Assembly (NCBI RefSeq): GCF_900116705.1 | Contig: NZ_FPBP01000001.1 | Location: 1 to 64,000 of the forward strand | Direction of reading: 5' to 3' | Source of the DNA: Halomonas korlensis | Lineage (GTDB): Bacteria; Pseudomonadota; Gammaproteobacteria; Pseudomonadales; Halomonadaceae | Length of the DNA: 64,000 nt | Shown here: piece after piece, positions 8,172 through 19,575 of the stretch | How the letters are laid out: each line of letters begins with the position of its first letter | Position numbering within the stretch: the first letter of the stretch is position 1 | Program-made: the position numbers and the translations under genes | Notes under the pieces: model-generated | What the model was told of the DNA's origin: nothing | Seen by the model: the letters and a program-made list of their open reading frames with translations, nothing else | Databases searched by the model: none

Positions 8172-9335
8172 TCACTCGAAGACGGGGTCGAAACCGGCCT
8201 CACGCAGGGCGTCGGCGCGTGCGGACATCCAGGCCTCGCGGAAGGCGTCCTCGTCGTCGGGGGCGCCTTCAATGAAGGCGTTCCAGGTCTCGAGCAGCAA
8301 GGCCTGGCGCTCGACCAACGATTCCTGATGCGCCTGCATCTCCTCGGTCCAGACCCCGATCTCCTCGTAGTACTCCACCACGGCGTCGTGGAAAGGGATC
8401 ACCCACTGCAGATCCTGATACTCGAGTGCATAGCCCACCGCACCCGGGGCTGCATCCTTGTAGTCATCATGGTTGTCCTGCAGGGCCTTGATCAGGCCGT
8501 AGGCAACCTTGTCGTCGAGATCCTGATTGGCGACCACGATCGGGTAAGGGTAGCTTGCACTGGGCAACGGGTTGTCGGCACTGATGCCGCCGGCCCCAGA
8601 GGTGACTTCATGGGGACGGAAGTAGGGGGCGATCGCCTGCATGCGCTCCCAGGCCTCGGTATCGTCCGGGTCGAGCACCGGCCAGCTGATGCCTCGCGGG
8701 CTGCTGGCGAGCTGCTGGGCGGGGGGCGTGACGGTGGTAGTAAAGGAGGCGTCGACGTTATCGGCGATGATGCCGTCGAAGGAGCGGCCGTAGCCGGGGT
8801 AATCGACGCGTTCCACATCGTCCCAAGTCAGGCCGCCGAAGGCCAGGTAGGCCTCGGTCCCCTTGTTCAGGGCGTCGTCGCCGCGAATATAGGCGACGCG
8901 CTTGCCCTTGAGGTCAGCCGGTGTCTTCACGTCCAGGTCGCCGGCCACTGCCAGCGAGAGCCCGAAGGAGGCCGTGGAGGTGGTGATTACTCTCAGTGGT
9001 TGGGGACCCCAGTCGGGGTGGGCGAACATCAGCACGCCCTCGGCGCCATAGTAGCTCGAGATGCCGCAGGCACAGAGGTCGACGCGCCCCTGTTTGAGCG
9101 GAGTCATGCGCGAGACATCGTTGTCGCCGGGCAGGATGCGCACCGAGGTATCGTAGTGTTCCTGCAGCATGCCACCAATGGCCACTGCCTGGGCATAACC
9201 GCTGGAGTTGGTGCCGTAGGCAGTCCAAGCCATGGTGCTTGGTAGTTCCACCTCTTCGTTGGCATGACCGTAGGTGGCGGTGAGTAGCGTGAGCGGAAGC
9301 GTGGCAATGGCGAGTTGTCGAGCGAATTGACGCAT
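8172..9335 (-). CDS. TAXI-family TRAP transporter substrate-binding protein (387 aa)
   Basis: A periplasmic binding protein that captures the substrate for the fused TRAP permease downstream. A signal peptide covers about the first 25 residues (MRQFARQLAIATLPLTLLTATYGHA). TAXI features follow: AYGTNSSGYAQAVAIGGML, a region on co-substrate competition (RVDLCACGISSYYGAEG) and DLKGKRVAYIRGDDALNKG. The ribosome site AGGAG lies 7 bases before the ATG. It is the first gene of the operon that runs through the hydratase and both acyl-CoA dehydrogenases, so the imported compound is probably degraded as a CoA thioester. No CoA ligase is encoded here. Confidence 0.92.
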   Translation of the reverse strand: MRQFARQLAIATLPLTLLTATYGHANEEVELPSTMAWTAYGTNSSGYAQAVAIGGMLQEHYDTSVRILPGDNDVSRMTPLKQGRVDLCACGISSYYGAEGVLMFAHPDWGPQPLRVITTSTASFGLSLAVAGDLDVKTPADLKGKRVAYIRGDDALNKGTEAYLAFGGLTWDDVERVDYPGYGRSFDGIIADNVDASFTTTVTPPAQQLASSPRGISWPVLDPDDTEAWERMQAIAPYFRPHEVTSGAGGISADNPLPSASYPYPIVVANQDLDDKVAYGLIKALQDNHDDYKDAAPGAVGYALEYQDLQWVIPFHDAVVEYYEEIGVWTEEMQAHQESLVERQALLLETWNAFIEGAPDDEDAFREAWMSARADALREAGFDPVFE

Positions 9336-9682
9336 GGAGGTGCTCCTGTGTCTTGGCTTTGGTTGTAGTTCTATAGGGTCACTGTTTTGCTATGCGGTAT
9401 ACTATTCCGAATAATGGTTGATGATAGGGAAGCGTTACCGGGGATGTCAACGCCTGTTCAGCCACTCACCGGAAGCCTGCCGTCTGCCAGGCGGAACAGT
9501 GGGACTAACTCAATGAATATAAAGTGATTGCCGGAACCGCTAATGAGGTGGGAATGGCGTCATGTCAGGGGAGGTGCGACCAAGGTCTAGTGCCGCGCAG
9601 GTATTGAAACAAGGGGCCGGGCGACAGGGTCACGAGTTGGTAAGGGTAAAGCTTGCTGATGGGTAGGGCAGTACGGCGTGAT
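9336..9682. promoter_or_regulatory. Intergenic region with promoter of the TRAP operon and a palindromic operator candidate
   Basis: No gene is visible in these 347 bases. The part nearest the TAXI gene should hold its promoter and is the AT-rich part. It contains the odd-centred palindrome TATTC-C-GAATA at 9403-9413, about 70 bases upstream of the start codon, beside GTATAC. This could be the binding site of a local regulator, but no regulator gene is adjacent. The rest of the gap shows no clear signal. Confidence 0.45.
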
Positions 9683-11392
9683 TTACTGGCGGCGGTTTAG
9701 CTCACTCCAGGCCGAAAAGGTGCTGAGAAAGACCCGCCCGGTGATGTCGTCGAGGAAATCGCTGTTCTTCAGTCGGTCCATCACCGGCCCCTTGACCTCC
9801 GCCAGATGCAGGGTAACGCCGGAATCCTTGAGGCGGGCATTGATAGCATCGAGGCTTTCCAGTGCAGAGGCATCGATGAGGTTGACGGCCGAGCAGATCA
9901 GTACCACATGCTCCAGCTCCGGCCGGCTTGCCACCAGCGCATAGACGGTATCCTCGAGGTAGCGAGCGTTGGCGAAGTAGAGGCTCTCGTCGATGCGCAG
10001 CAGCGCCACATGGCTGGCTGTCTCGGTATCGTGACGCTCGATGTTGCGAAAGTGCTCGGTACCTGGAATGCGTCCCACGAGTGCGCTGTGGGGCCGGCTG
10101 GTACGATACAGAAAGAGTCCGATAGACAGCACGACGCCGACGATGATCCCGGCTTCAACGCCTTCCACCAAGGTCAGCAGGATGGTCGCCGCCATGGCTG
10201 AGAAATCGCTGCGCGAATAGCGCCAGGTCTGACGGACCATGGGAATGTCGACCAGCGTAAGAATGGCCACGGTAATGGTGGCCGCCAAAGTGGCGATGGG
10301 CAGATGATGAAGCAGCGGGGTCAGGGCAAAGGTCACGATGCCGATGCCCACTGCGGCGAAGAGCCCTGCCATGGGGGTCTGGGCGCCGGCATCGAAATTG
10401 ATCACGGTGCGTGACAAGCCCCCCGTGACCGGCATGCCGCCCGAGAACGCCGCTGCCAGGTTGGCGCCACCCAGGCCGACTAACTCCTGGTTGGGCGAGA
10501 TGCGTTGGCGTCGCTTGGCGGCGAGCATCTGCCCCATGGAAACCGACTCGACGAACCCCACCAGGCTGATCAAAAGGGTGGGCATGAGCAGGCGTTGCCA
10601 TAGCGCTGCATCGAAAATGGGGACAGTGAGGGGAGGAAGCCCGCGCGGGATATCTCCGACCACGGCAACGCCTCGCTCGGCCAGACCGAAGTGCCAGGCG
10701 ACAAGTGTCGTCACCACGACCGCGAGCACGGGGCCGGCCCTGGCCAGGAGGGCTGCGAGGCTCGGCGACAAACCGACACGCATCAGCGTGGCCTTGCCCC
10801 GGCGGCGCACGCCGACCAAGAACAGCAGACTACCGGCGCCGATAGCCAGGGTCGGCCAGTGAATCTCGTCCAGATGCGCGACCAGACTCATGACGAGGGC
10901 AACCACCGTATAGCCATTGCTCTCTATGCCCAGCAAATGACCCGCCTGGCTGGCGGCGATCAGGATGCCCGAGGCCGTCAGGAAACCGGCGATCACCGGA
11001 TGGCTCAAGAAGTTGGTAAAAAAGCCCATCCGCAATAGCCCCATCAGCGTGAGCATCCCCCCTGACAGCAGTGAAAGCACCAGGGCTGCCTGGAGATACT
11101 CGGGACTGCCGGGAGCGGCCACGCCACCAAGCGCTGCGCCGGTCATCAAGGCGATGATCGCCACGGGGCCCACCGCCAGGGTGCGGCTGGTCCCGAGCAG
11201 CGTATAGGCAACCAGCGGCAGAATGCTGGCATAGAGGCCAACCACGGCCGGCAGGCCGGCGAGCAGGGCATAGGCCAGAGACTGGGGGATCACCATGATC
11301 GTGACGATGATCCCGGCCAGCAGGTCGGCACCGCCCAGTCGACGGTTGTAGTGGGGCAGCCAGGTAAGAATCGGCAGGTAGCGCTTGAGCAT
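9683..11392 (-). CDS. SulP-family anion transporter with STAS domain (569 aa)
   Basis: An inner-membrane transporter of the SulP/SLC26 family, which carries sulfate, bicarbonate or dicarboxylates. The N-terminal two thirds are a membrane domain starting at LPHYNRRLGGADLLAGIIV and containing LVGLGGANLAAAFSGGMPVTG; the C-terminal part is a cytoplasmic STAS domain (about residue 430 on, with VVLICSAVNLIDASALESLD). I prefer the ATG at 11392, preceded by AAGAGA at five bases; a TTG at 11410 would add six residues. It is divergent from metY (sulfur assimilation), which makes sulfate a reasonable but unproven substrate. Confidence 0.88.
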   Translation of the reverse strand: MLKRYLPILTWLPHYNRRLGGADLLAGIIVTIMVIPQSLAYALLAGLPAVVGLYASILPLVAYTLLGTSRTLAVGPVAIIALMTGAALGGVAAPGSPEYLQAALVLSLLSGGMLTLMGLLRMGFFTNFLSHPVIAGFLTASGILIAASQAGHLLGIESNGYTVVALVMSLVAHLDEIHWPTLAIGAGSLLFLVGVRRRGKATLMRVGLSPSLAALLARAGPVLAVVVTTLVAWHFGLAERGVAVVGDIPRGLPPLTVPIFDAALWQRLLMPTLLISLVGFVESVSMGQMLAAKRRQRISPNQELVGLGGANLAAAFSGGMPVTGGLSRTVINFDAGAQTPMAGLFAAVGIGIVTFALTPLLHHLPIATLAATITVAILTLVDIPMVRQTWRYSRSDFSAMAATILLTLVEGVEAGIIVGVVLSIGLFLYRTSRPHSALVGRIPGTEHFRNIERHDTETASHVALLRIDESLYFANARYLEDTVYALVASRPELEHVVLICSAVNLIDASALESLDAINARLKDSGVTLHLAEVKGPVMDRLKNSDFLDDITGRVFLSTFSAWSELNRRQ

Positions 11393-11513
11393 CCGGTCTC
11401 TTCGCGTCAAGAATCTGGGCCCTCAGACTAAACGATATTGGTGGATGGGTTGAGTGTTGGTTAGCATCAGGTGAAATAACGCGATACCGAAACGACCTCT
11501 ACCAGGATATGTC

Positions 11514-12788
11514 ATGAAACCCGAAACCATCGCCCTGCACCATGGCTACACTCCCGACGACCAGCACGCCGTGGCAATACCGATTCACCAGACCACCTCG
11601 TTCGCCTTCGACAGCGCCCAGCATGCGGCGGATCTCTTCGACCTCAAGGTCGAGGGCAACATCTATTCGCGCATCATGAATCCCACCTGTGCCGTGCTGG
11701 AGCAGCGTATTGCCGCTTTGGAGGGCGGTATCGCTGGCCTGGCCGTGGCCTCGGGCATGGCGGCAATCACCTATGCCATCCAGACCATCGCCGAGACCGG
11801 CGACAACATTGTTTCGATCAGCGAATTGTACGGCGGCACCTATAACCTCTTCGCCCATACCCTGCTGCGTCAGGGCATCGAAGTACGCTTCGCCGACAAG
11901 GACGATATCGAGGGCATTGAATCGCTGATCGACGCACGCACCAAGGCAGTGTTCTGCGAGAGCGTTGGCAACCCCTCGGGGGGTGTGGTCGATATCCAGA
12001 GGCTGGCCGAGACCGCACATCGGCATGGCGTACCGGTAATTGTCGACAATACGGTGCCTACGCCGTTCTTGTGGCGGCCGATCGAGCACGGTGCCGATAT
12101 TGTCATTCACTCAGCTACCAAGTACATCGGTGGCCACGGCACTACCATCGGTGGGGTGATCGTTGATTCCGGCAAGTTCCCCTGGGCTGACCATGCCGAC
12201 CGTTTCTCGCTGCTCAACGAGCCCGACGCCTCCTACCACGGCGTTTGCTATACCCGCGACCTGGGCGAGGCGGCCTTCATCGGTCGGGCCCGGGTGGTGC
12301 CGCTGCGCAACATGGGCGCGGCGCTTTCCGCCCAGGCGGCGTGGAATCTGCTGCAGGGGTTGGAGACGCTATCGCTGCGCATCGAGCGGGTTTGCGCCAA
12401 CGCCCGACGCGTTGCCGAATATCTGGAGAGTCATCCGCAGGTGACCTGGGTGCAATACGCGGGGCTTCCAAGCCACAAGGATCATGCACTGGCCCAGCGC
12501 TTCATGAACGGGCACGCATCGGGCATTCTCAGCTTCGGCATCCAGGGTGGCCGGGAAGCCGGGGCCCGCTTCTACGACGCGCTGGGCATGATCCTGCGTC
12601 TGGTCAACATCGGTGATGCCAAGACTTGCTCGTCGATTCCCGCTGCGACCACGCACCGCCAGCTCAACGATGATGAACTCAAGGCCGCCGGCGTCACCGC
12701 TGATATGGTGCGCCTCTCCATCGGCATCGAGCACGTCGACGACATCATCGCCGACCTGGAGCAGGCGCTCGTCGCCAGCCAGTCTTGA
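11514..12788 (+). CDS. metY: O-acetylhomoserine sulfhydrylase (424 aa)
   Basis: A PLP enzyme of the Cys/Met metabolism family that joins O-acetylhomoserine with sulfide to make homocysteine (direct sulfhydrylation). The start MKPETIALHHGYTPD and the sequence VAIPIHQTTSFAFDS are typical of MetY. The PLP lysine is K203 in HSATKYIGGHG, and the long insertion FSLLNEPDASYHGVCYTRDLG separates it from cystathionine gamma-synthases. The AGGA ribosome site lies 6 bases before the ATG. It is a single gene, divergent from the SulP transporter across about 120 bases. Confidence 0.93.
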   Translation: MKPETIALHHGYTPDDQHAVAIPIHQTTSFAFDSAQHAADLFDLKVEGNIYSRIMNPTCAVLEQRIAALEGGIAGLAVASGMAAITYAIQTIAETGDNIVSISELYGGTYNLFAHTLLRQGIEVRFADKDDIEGIESLIDARTKAVFCESVGNPSGGVVDIQRLAETAHRHGVPVIVDNTVPTPFLWRPIEHGADIVIHSATKYIGGHGTTIGGVIVDSGKFPWADHADRFSLLNEPDASYHGVCYTRDLGEAAFIGRARVVPLRNMGAALSAQAAWNLLQGLETLSLRIERVCANARRVAEYLESHPQVTWVQYAGLPSHKDHALAQRFMNGHASGILSFGIQGGREAGARFYDALGMILRLVNIGDAKTCSSIPAATTHRQLNDDELKAAGVTADMVRLSIGIEHVDDIIADLEQALVASQS

Positions 12789-12830
12789 AGAGGTGCCGGG
12801 CGCCTCGCAACGCGAGTCGTCAGGCTAACG

Positions 12831-13769
12831 CTAGCGTTTCTGCTGCTGAGGTGATGCCCCCGCGGGCGGCTGAAGCGTGTTTGTTCGTTCGCTCCAGGCC
12901 GACCAGGAGTAGAGCGCCAGACCCACCCAGATCAGCAGGAAGGTACCAAGTTGCACGGCAGACAGCGGCTCATTAAATACCAGCAGGGCGATGAAGAACT
13001 GAATGCTGGGGTTGAGATACATCAGAAAGCCCAAGGTGGCAAGACGCAGGCGCCGGGCGGCACCGGCAAAGGCGAGTAACGGCAGCGCGGTAATCACGCC
13101 GCTGGCAATCAACAGCAGCGTGGTGCGTGAGTCGGTGAAGAAGTGCGAAAGTTCGGCCTGTGAGAGCCATATCAGGGCGATAAGCGCGAGCGGCAGCAGC
13201 ATCAGGGTCTCGACAAACAGGCCCGAGAGCCCGTCGAGTGGGACCTGCTTGCGCAACAGTCCATAGGTACCGAACGACAGCGCCAACGTCAGACTGATCC
13301 AGGGAATCCTGCCCAGCATGATCAGCTGCAATGCGATGGCCAGCGTCGCCAGGGCAACCGCCATGGCCTGGAGTCGATGCATCCGCTCGCGCAGGATCAG
13401 CATGCCCAGTGCCACGTTGACCAGTGGTGTCAGGAAATAACCGAGACTCGCCTGCAGTACCTGGCGGGTTTCCACCGAATAGATATAGAGTCCCCAGTTG
13501 ATGGCGATCAGAACGGCACAGCCGAGCACCCGTCCCAGTCGGCGAGGTTCCCGAAGCGCTACCCGAATCGGTTTCCAGCGTCCCATCAGCGTGACCAGGC
13601 CCACCAGGAACAGGCACGACCAGGTCACCCGGTGAATGAGTATCTCGTAGGCAGGTACGCCATCAAAAAGGGCAAAGAACAGCGGAAAGCAGCCCCACAT
13701 GACATAGGCGGTGAGCCCGAAAGCGACTCCCTTGCCGGCCTCCGGAATGGTAGTAATGGGAGAAGACAT
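12831..13769 (-). CDS. rarD: EamA-family permease RarD (312 aa)
   Basis: A ten-helix inner-membrane protein of the drug/metabolite transporter superfamily. Signatures of RarD proteins are GKGVAFGLTAYVMWGCFPLFFALF at the N-terminus (first helix), ILIHRVTWS and INWGLYIYSV. RarD proteins are annotated as chloramphenicol-sensitivity related, but their natural substrate is unknown. It is convergent with metY and divergent from the omega-amidase gene. The C-terminal tail is short and polar (ASPQQQKR). Confidence 0.88.
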   Translation of the reverse strand: MSSPITTIPEAGKGVAFGLTAYVMWGCFPLFFALFDGVPAYEILIHRVTWSCLFLVGLVTLMGRWKPIRVALREPRRLGRVLGCAVLIAINWGLYIYSVETRQVLQASLGYFLTPLVNVALGMLILRERMHRLQAMAVALATLAIALQLIMLGRIPWISLTLALSFGTYGLLRKQVPLDGLSGLFVETLMLLPLALIALIWLSQAELSHFFTDSRTTLLLIASGVITALPLLAFAGAARRLRLATLGFLMYLNPSIQFFIALLVFNEPLSAVQLGTFLLIWVGLALYSWSAWSERTNTLQPPAGASPQQQKR

Positions 13770-13999
13770 GCCGTGTCCATCAGTGAAAAGGGTAATCTAT
13801 CATATGAGAGGGATTCTGGCCGGCTGGGTGCCCCCGAGGGCAGGGGAGCGGCTTCCATTCGAACAGCTACCAGGCAAACAGGCGAACGCTCGAGAGGGCT
13901 GCGGGATACGCCCGGGTCGGTTACGCTGAGCGTCGATCCCTGTCTTGCTTGCTACATAACACCCTACCCGCTACTTGCTAGGCCCATAGGAGTTTTTCG

Positions 14000-14815
14000 A
14001 TGAGTGAGCTGAGAACGACTCTGGTGCAGTGTGACCTGCGCTGGGAAGACCCCGACGCCAACTGTCGAATGCTGGAAGACACCTTGGGAGACTTGGGTGC
14101 CGATGACACCGATCTGATCGTATTGCCGGAGATGTTCGCCACCGGCTTTACCATGAATTCTCGCGAGATGGCCGAGCCCATGGCCACGAGCACTGCGGTG
14201 GCCTGGTTGCAGGCCCAGGCGCGCCAGCGGGGCTGTGTCCTCACCGGCAGCGTGGCGGTGGTCGAGAACGGTAATTACTACAACCGGCTGGTCTGGGCAC
14301 GGCCTGACGGCAGCCGCGCGACCTATGACAAGCGACACCTCTTTCGCATGGCGGGTGAGCATGAGCGCTATGCCATGGGACACGAGCGGGTAATCGTCGA
14401 ACTCAAGGGCTTTCGCATCTTGTTGAGTGTCTGTTATGACCTGCGTTTCCCGGTCTGGCTGCGCCAGCAGCCTGGCCCGGATGAGCATTTCGAATACGAT
14501 TTGCTGCTGTGCGTTGCCAACTGGCCGGCGCCGCGTCGCCATCCCTGGCGCATCCTGCTGCAGGCTCGAGCGATCGAGAACCTGTGCCCGGTGATCGGCG
14601 TCAATCGTGTCGGAGAAGATGCCAAGGGGCTTGCCTATGCTGGCGATTCGATGCTGGTGGATTTCAAGGGAGAAGCCATGCTCGATGAGCCACCCGACCA
14701 ACCCTTCGTTCGCACCGGCCGGCTTTCTCGGGAAGCACTGGACGCCTTCCGTGAGAAATTCCCGGCATGGCGGGATGCCGATCATTTCAGTCTTGCCGAT
14801 GGGGTAGGGTACTGA
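14000..14815 (+). CDS. yafV: Omega-amidase YafV-type carbon-nitrogen hydrolase (271 aa)
   Basis: A nitrilase-superfamily amidase with the complete catalytic triad: E44 in VLPEMFATG, K111 in YDKRHLF and C145 in SVCYDLRFP. YafV-like enzymes hydrolyse alpha-ketoglutaramate and related omega-amides, which clears by-products of glutamine and methionine-salvage transamination. TGFTMNS is typical of the YafV branch. The ribosome site AGGAG lies 7-8 bases before the ATG. Its stop overlaps the rsuA start by one base, so the two genes are translationally coupled although functionally unrelated. Confidence 0.92.
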   Translation: MSELRTTLVQCDLRWEDPDANCRMLEDTLGDLGADDTDLIVLPEMFATGFTMNSREMAEPMATSTAVAWLQAQARQRGCVLTGSVAVVENGNYYNRLVWARPDGSRATYDKRHLFRMAGEHERYAMGHERVIVELKGFRILLSVCYDLRFPVWLRQQPGPDEHFEYDLLLCVANWPAPRRHPWRILLQARAIENLCPVIGVNRVGEDAKGLAYAGDSMLVDFKGEAMLDEPPDQPFVRTGRLSREALDAFREKFPAWRDADHFSLADGVGY

Positions 14816-15519
14816 TGCGCCTGGATCGTTTCCTCTCCGAGACCACCGAATTGACGCGCAGCCTGGCCAAGAAGGCCATGCACCGTGGTGAGGTTTGCGT
14901 GAATCATGAAATCGTCAAGAACCCGGCGACCCAGGTCGATACAGATCATATCGTGACCTGGAACGGCGAGCGTCTGTCGCTGGTGGGGCTGCGTTATGTG
15001 ATGCTCAACAAGCCAGTAGGGGTCGAGTGCACGGCTCGCCGAGGGTTGTATCCGCGAGTGGTGGATCTCATTGATCTGCCCAAGGCGGAGCGTCTCCAGC
15101 CGGTAGGTCGGCTGGACGTGGATACCACAGGCTTATTGTTGTTGACCGATGACGGCCAGTGGTCGCACCGGGTGTCATCGCCGAAACGGCGTTTTGGCAA
15201 GGTCTATCGGGCAACGCTGGCCGAGGCGCTGACGGGCGAGTCGCTGGAACAGGCCGTCAGGCGTTTTGCTAAGGGCATCGAGCTTGAAAGTGAAGAGGTG
15301 CCGATGCGCCCGGCCGAGCTTGTCATGCGCTCTGACACCGAAGCCCAGCTGACCCTTTATGAAGGCAAGTATCATCAGGTGAAGCGCATGTTCGCCGCCA
15401 TTGGTCGTCACGTAGAGGCCTTGCATCGGGAGGCGATCGGACCATTGACACTCGACGCGTCGCTACCCCCGGGGGATTGGCGTGAACTCGATGCCTTGGA
15501 GATCGCTGCGTTCACCTAG
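14815..15519 (+). CDS. rsuA: 16S rRNA pseudouridine(516) synthase (234 aa)
   Basis: RsuA converts U516 of 16S rRNA to pseudouridine. An S4 RNA-binding domain comes first (MRLDRFLSETTELTRSLAK), then the catalytic domain with GRLDVDTTGLLLLTDDG, whose Asp101 is the catalytic residue, and the late motif EGKYHQVKRMFAAIG. The ATG at 14815 overlaps the TGA of yafV (TGATG); a longer in-frame reading from 14767 lies inside yafV and lacks the S4 start. The length is typical of RsuA. Confidence 0.95.
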   Translation: MRLDRFLSETTELTRSLAKKAMHRGEVCVNHEIVKNPATQVDTDHIVTWNGERLSLVGLRYVMLNKPVGVECTARRGLYPRVVDLIDLPKAERLQPVGRLDVDTTGLLLLTDDGQWSHRVSSPKRRFGKVYRATLAEALTGESLEQAVRRFAKGIELESEEVPMRPAELVMRSDTEAQLTLYEGKYHQVKRMFAAIGRHVEALHREAIGPLTLDASLPPGDWRELDALEIAAFT

Positions 15520-15702
15520 CATTTTTCCTGGCAAGGGAGGCCGACCCGATCAAATCGATGCCGTAGATATACACCACTGGATCGCGCCATTGCTAAAGGC
15601 TTGTCTCCTGAGCCCAGACGGTAAGCGTTGTCCACCAAATGGATTTATACCGTTATCTCTTGCATTCTTTCCATCAAAACACTTGCTAAAGATATTAGTA
15701 CA
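15520..15702. other. Convergent intergenic spacer between rsuA and yejF
   Basis: This 183-base stretch between convergent genes is more AT-rich than its surroundings. I see no ORF, repeat or convincing terminator hairpin in it. Confidence 0.5.
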
Positions 15703-17293
<1,591 letters not shown>

Positions 17294-17301
<8 letters not shown>

Positions 17302-18385
17302 CGCGGGGTTTCCTTGTCGGCCCGGCGGTGGAGTCAGGGCTGGCAGTGTATTGAATGTGGCGTGGATCGAAGGCGTCCCGCAGGCCTTCGCCGATGAACA
17401 CCAGCAGCGAGAGCATCACCGACAGCGTGATGAAAGCCGTAATGCCCAACCAGGGCGCCTGCAGGTTGTTCTTGCCTTGGGCCACCAGCTCGCCCAGAGA
17501 GGGCGAGCCAGGCGGCAACCCAAAGCCCAGGAAGTCGAGGGCGGTCAGTGTGGTGATCGCGCCGGTGAACAGGAAGGGAATGAACGTCAGCGTCGCGACC
17601 ATGGCGTTAGGTAGTACATGGCGCCACATGATCAGCCGCGAGGGGAGGCCCATGGCTTTGGCGGCGCGGACATATTCGAGGTTGCGGGCACGCAGGAACT
17701 CGGCGCGCACCACATCGACGATGCCGAGCCAGGAAAAGAGCAGCATGATGCCCAGCAGCCACCAGAGGTTGGGCTCCACCAGGCTCGCCAGGATGATCAG
17801 CAGGAACAGCATGGGCAATCCCGACCAGATCTCGGTGAAGCGCTGTCCGATCAGGTCTACCTTGCCGCCAAAATAACCCTGAATCCCGCCGGCAAGCACA
17901 CCGAGCACCAGCGAGCCGGCCGTGAGGATCAATGCGAACACCACCGAAAGGCGAAAGCCGTAGATGACTCGGGCGAGTACATCGCGGCCCTGGTCGTCGG
18001 TCCCCAGCCAGTGGCGAAGAGTAGGTGGCGAGGGCGCCGGATGGTCAAGCTCCATGTCGAGGGTTTCGTAGGAAAAGGGAATGGGAGGCCACAGCATCCA
18101 GCCATTGGCCTCGATCTCATCGCGGACATAGGGGTCGCGATAGTCGGCGGCACTCGGCAGGAAGCCACCGAACTCGGTGTCGGGATAGTCCACCAGCAGC
18201 GGCAGATACCAATCGCCCTGGTATTGCATGACGATGGGGCGATCGTTGGCAATAAGCTCAGCAACGAGGCTCAGCAGAAACAGCACGGCAAACAGCCACA
18301 GCGATAGCCTGGCACGCCGGTTGGCGCGAAATACTGCCAGGCGGCGGCGGGTAATGGGGGAAAGCGTGGGCGAAAACAGCGACAT
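17294..18385 (-). CDS. yejE: Peptide ABC transporter permease YejE (363 aa)
   Basis: The second membrane permease of the Yej importer. The N-terminal cytoplasmic region and first helix (SLWLFAVLFLLSLVAELIA) are followed by a long periplasmic loop with LPLLVDYPDTEFGGFLP, typical of YejE, then the permease domain with the EAA-like motif (YVRAAKAMGLPSRLIMWRHV). I use the ATG at 18385, four bases after the yejB stop and preceded by CGGGAG. An in-frame start 17 codons upstream would lie inside yejB and add a non-conserved leader. Confidence 0.93.
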
Positions 18386-18389
18386 GGGC

Positions 18390-19463
18390 TCAGGACTCCC
18401 GAGTTTCGAAATCGATCCGCGGATCCACCCACACATACGTCAGGTCCGAGATCAGCTTCAGCACGAGCCCGATCAGGGTATAGAGATAAAGCGTGCCGAA
18501 AATGACGGGATAGTCGCGCTGCATGACCGCTTCGAAGCCCAGAAGCCCCAGACCGTTCAGCGAGAAGATGACTTCGATCAACAGCGAGCCGGTGAAGAAG
18601 ATACCCACCAGCGCGGCGGGCAGCCCGGCGATGATGATCAGCATGGCGTTGCGAAACACATGACCGTAAAGCACCCGCCGGTCGCTGGCCCCCTTGGCTC
18701 TGGCGGTCAGCACGTACTGCTTGTGGATTTCATCGAGGAAGCTGTTCTTGGTCAGCATGGTTAGGGTGGCGAAGCTGCCGATTGCCGAGGCGATTACCGG
18801 TAGGGTAATGTGCCAGAGATAGTCCTTGACCTTCCCCCTGGTGGAAAGCTCGTCAAAGTCCGGCGAAGTAAGGCCTCGCAGCGGGAAGACATCCCAGTAA
18901 CTGCCGCCGGCGAACAGCACGATCAGCAGGATGGCGAAGAGAAACCCGGGAATGGCGTAGCCGACAATCACCAGGCCCGAAGACCAGACATCGAAACGCG
19001 ATCCATGGTGCAGCGCCTTGCGAATGCCCAGCGGTATGGACACCAGGTACACCACCAGGGTGGTCCAGAGTCCGAGCGAGATGGATACGGGCAGGCGGTC
19101 GAGCATCAAGGTAATGACCTTCTCGTCGCGAAAGAAGCTCTCGCCGAAATCGAAGGTGGCATAGTTGGCCAGCATGCCCAGGAAGCGTTCGTGGGCCGGT
19201 TTGTCGAAGCCGAACTGTTGCTCGAGCTCGACGATGAGGTGCTCGGGCACCCCACGGGCGCCTCGCGAATCACCACTCGCGGCTACATCACCGCCGCCGC
19301 CCTCCATTCGGGTGCTGGCCTGGCTCGAGAAGCCTTCAAAGCGAGCCAGCATCTGGTCGATAGGCCCGCCCGGTGCCGCTTGCACGATGATGAAATTGAG
19401 CAACAGGATTCCCAGCAAGGTGGGAATCATCAGCAACAGGCGGCGCACGACGTAGGCGGCCAC
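18390..19463 (-). CDS. yejB: Peptide ABC transporter permease YejB (357 aa)
   Basis: The first membrane permease of the Yej importer, starting [20 protein letters not shown]. The family-typical periplasmic insertion (about residues 35-75) contains [17 protein letters not shown] and a glycine-rich [13 protein letters not shown] stretch. The EAA loop is [20 protein letters not shown]. It lies 112 bases downstream of yejA and four bases before yejE. Confidence 0.94.
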   Translation of the reverse strand: MAAYVVRRLLLMIPTLLGILLLNFIIVQAAPGGPIDQMLARFEGFSSQASTRMEGGGGDVAASGDSRGARGVPEHLIVELEQQFGFDKPAHERFLGMLANYATFDFGESFFRDEKVITLMLDRLPVSISLGLWTTLVVYLVSIPLGIRKALHHGSRFDVWSSGLVIVGYAIPGFLFAILLIVLFAGGSYWDVFPLRGLTSPDFDELSTRGKVKDYLWHITLPVIASAIGSFATLTMLTKNSFLDEIHKQYVLTARAKGASDRRVLYGHVFRNAMLIIIAGLPAALVGIFFTGSLLIEVIFSLNGLGLLGFEAVMQRDYPVIFGTLYLYTLIGLVLKLISDLTYVWVDPRIDFETRES

Positions 19464-19524
19464 GGCGTCTCCTTACAAGATGGGCGGTAATGTCGGGTGC
19501 CCCTGAGCGACTCGGCTCTCCCGG

Positions 19525-19560
19525 CTTAGCTCTTCTGAATTAGCTCTTCTGACTTAGCTC
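19525..19560. repeat. 14-base tandem repeat between yejA and yejB
   Basis: The unit CTTAGCTCTTCTGA (19525-19538) is repeated as ATTAGCTCTTCTGA (19539-19552) and then partly as CTTAGCTC (19553-19560). It lies in the intercistronic gap just after the yejA 5'-to-yejB order on the minus strand, upstream of the yejA stop at 19576 in coordinates. Confidence 0.75.
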
Positions 19561-19575
19561 AGCGGCGATGTCGTC

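Noticed and set aside
12802..12835. Palindromes GAGGTGC/GCGCCTC and AACGCTAGCGTT near the metY-rarD junction as a terminator
   Set aside because: The stems are short or loopless and have no T-tail, so I did not call a terminator.
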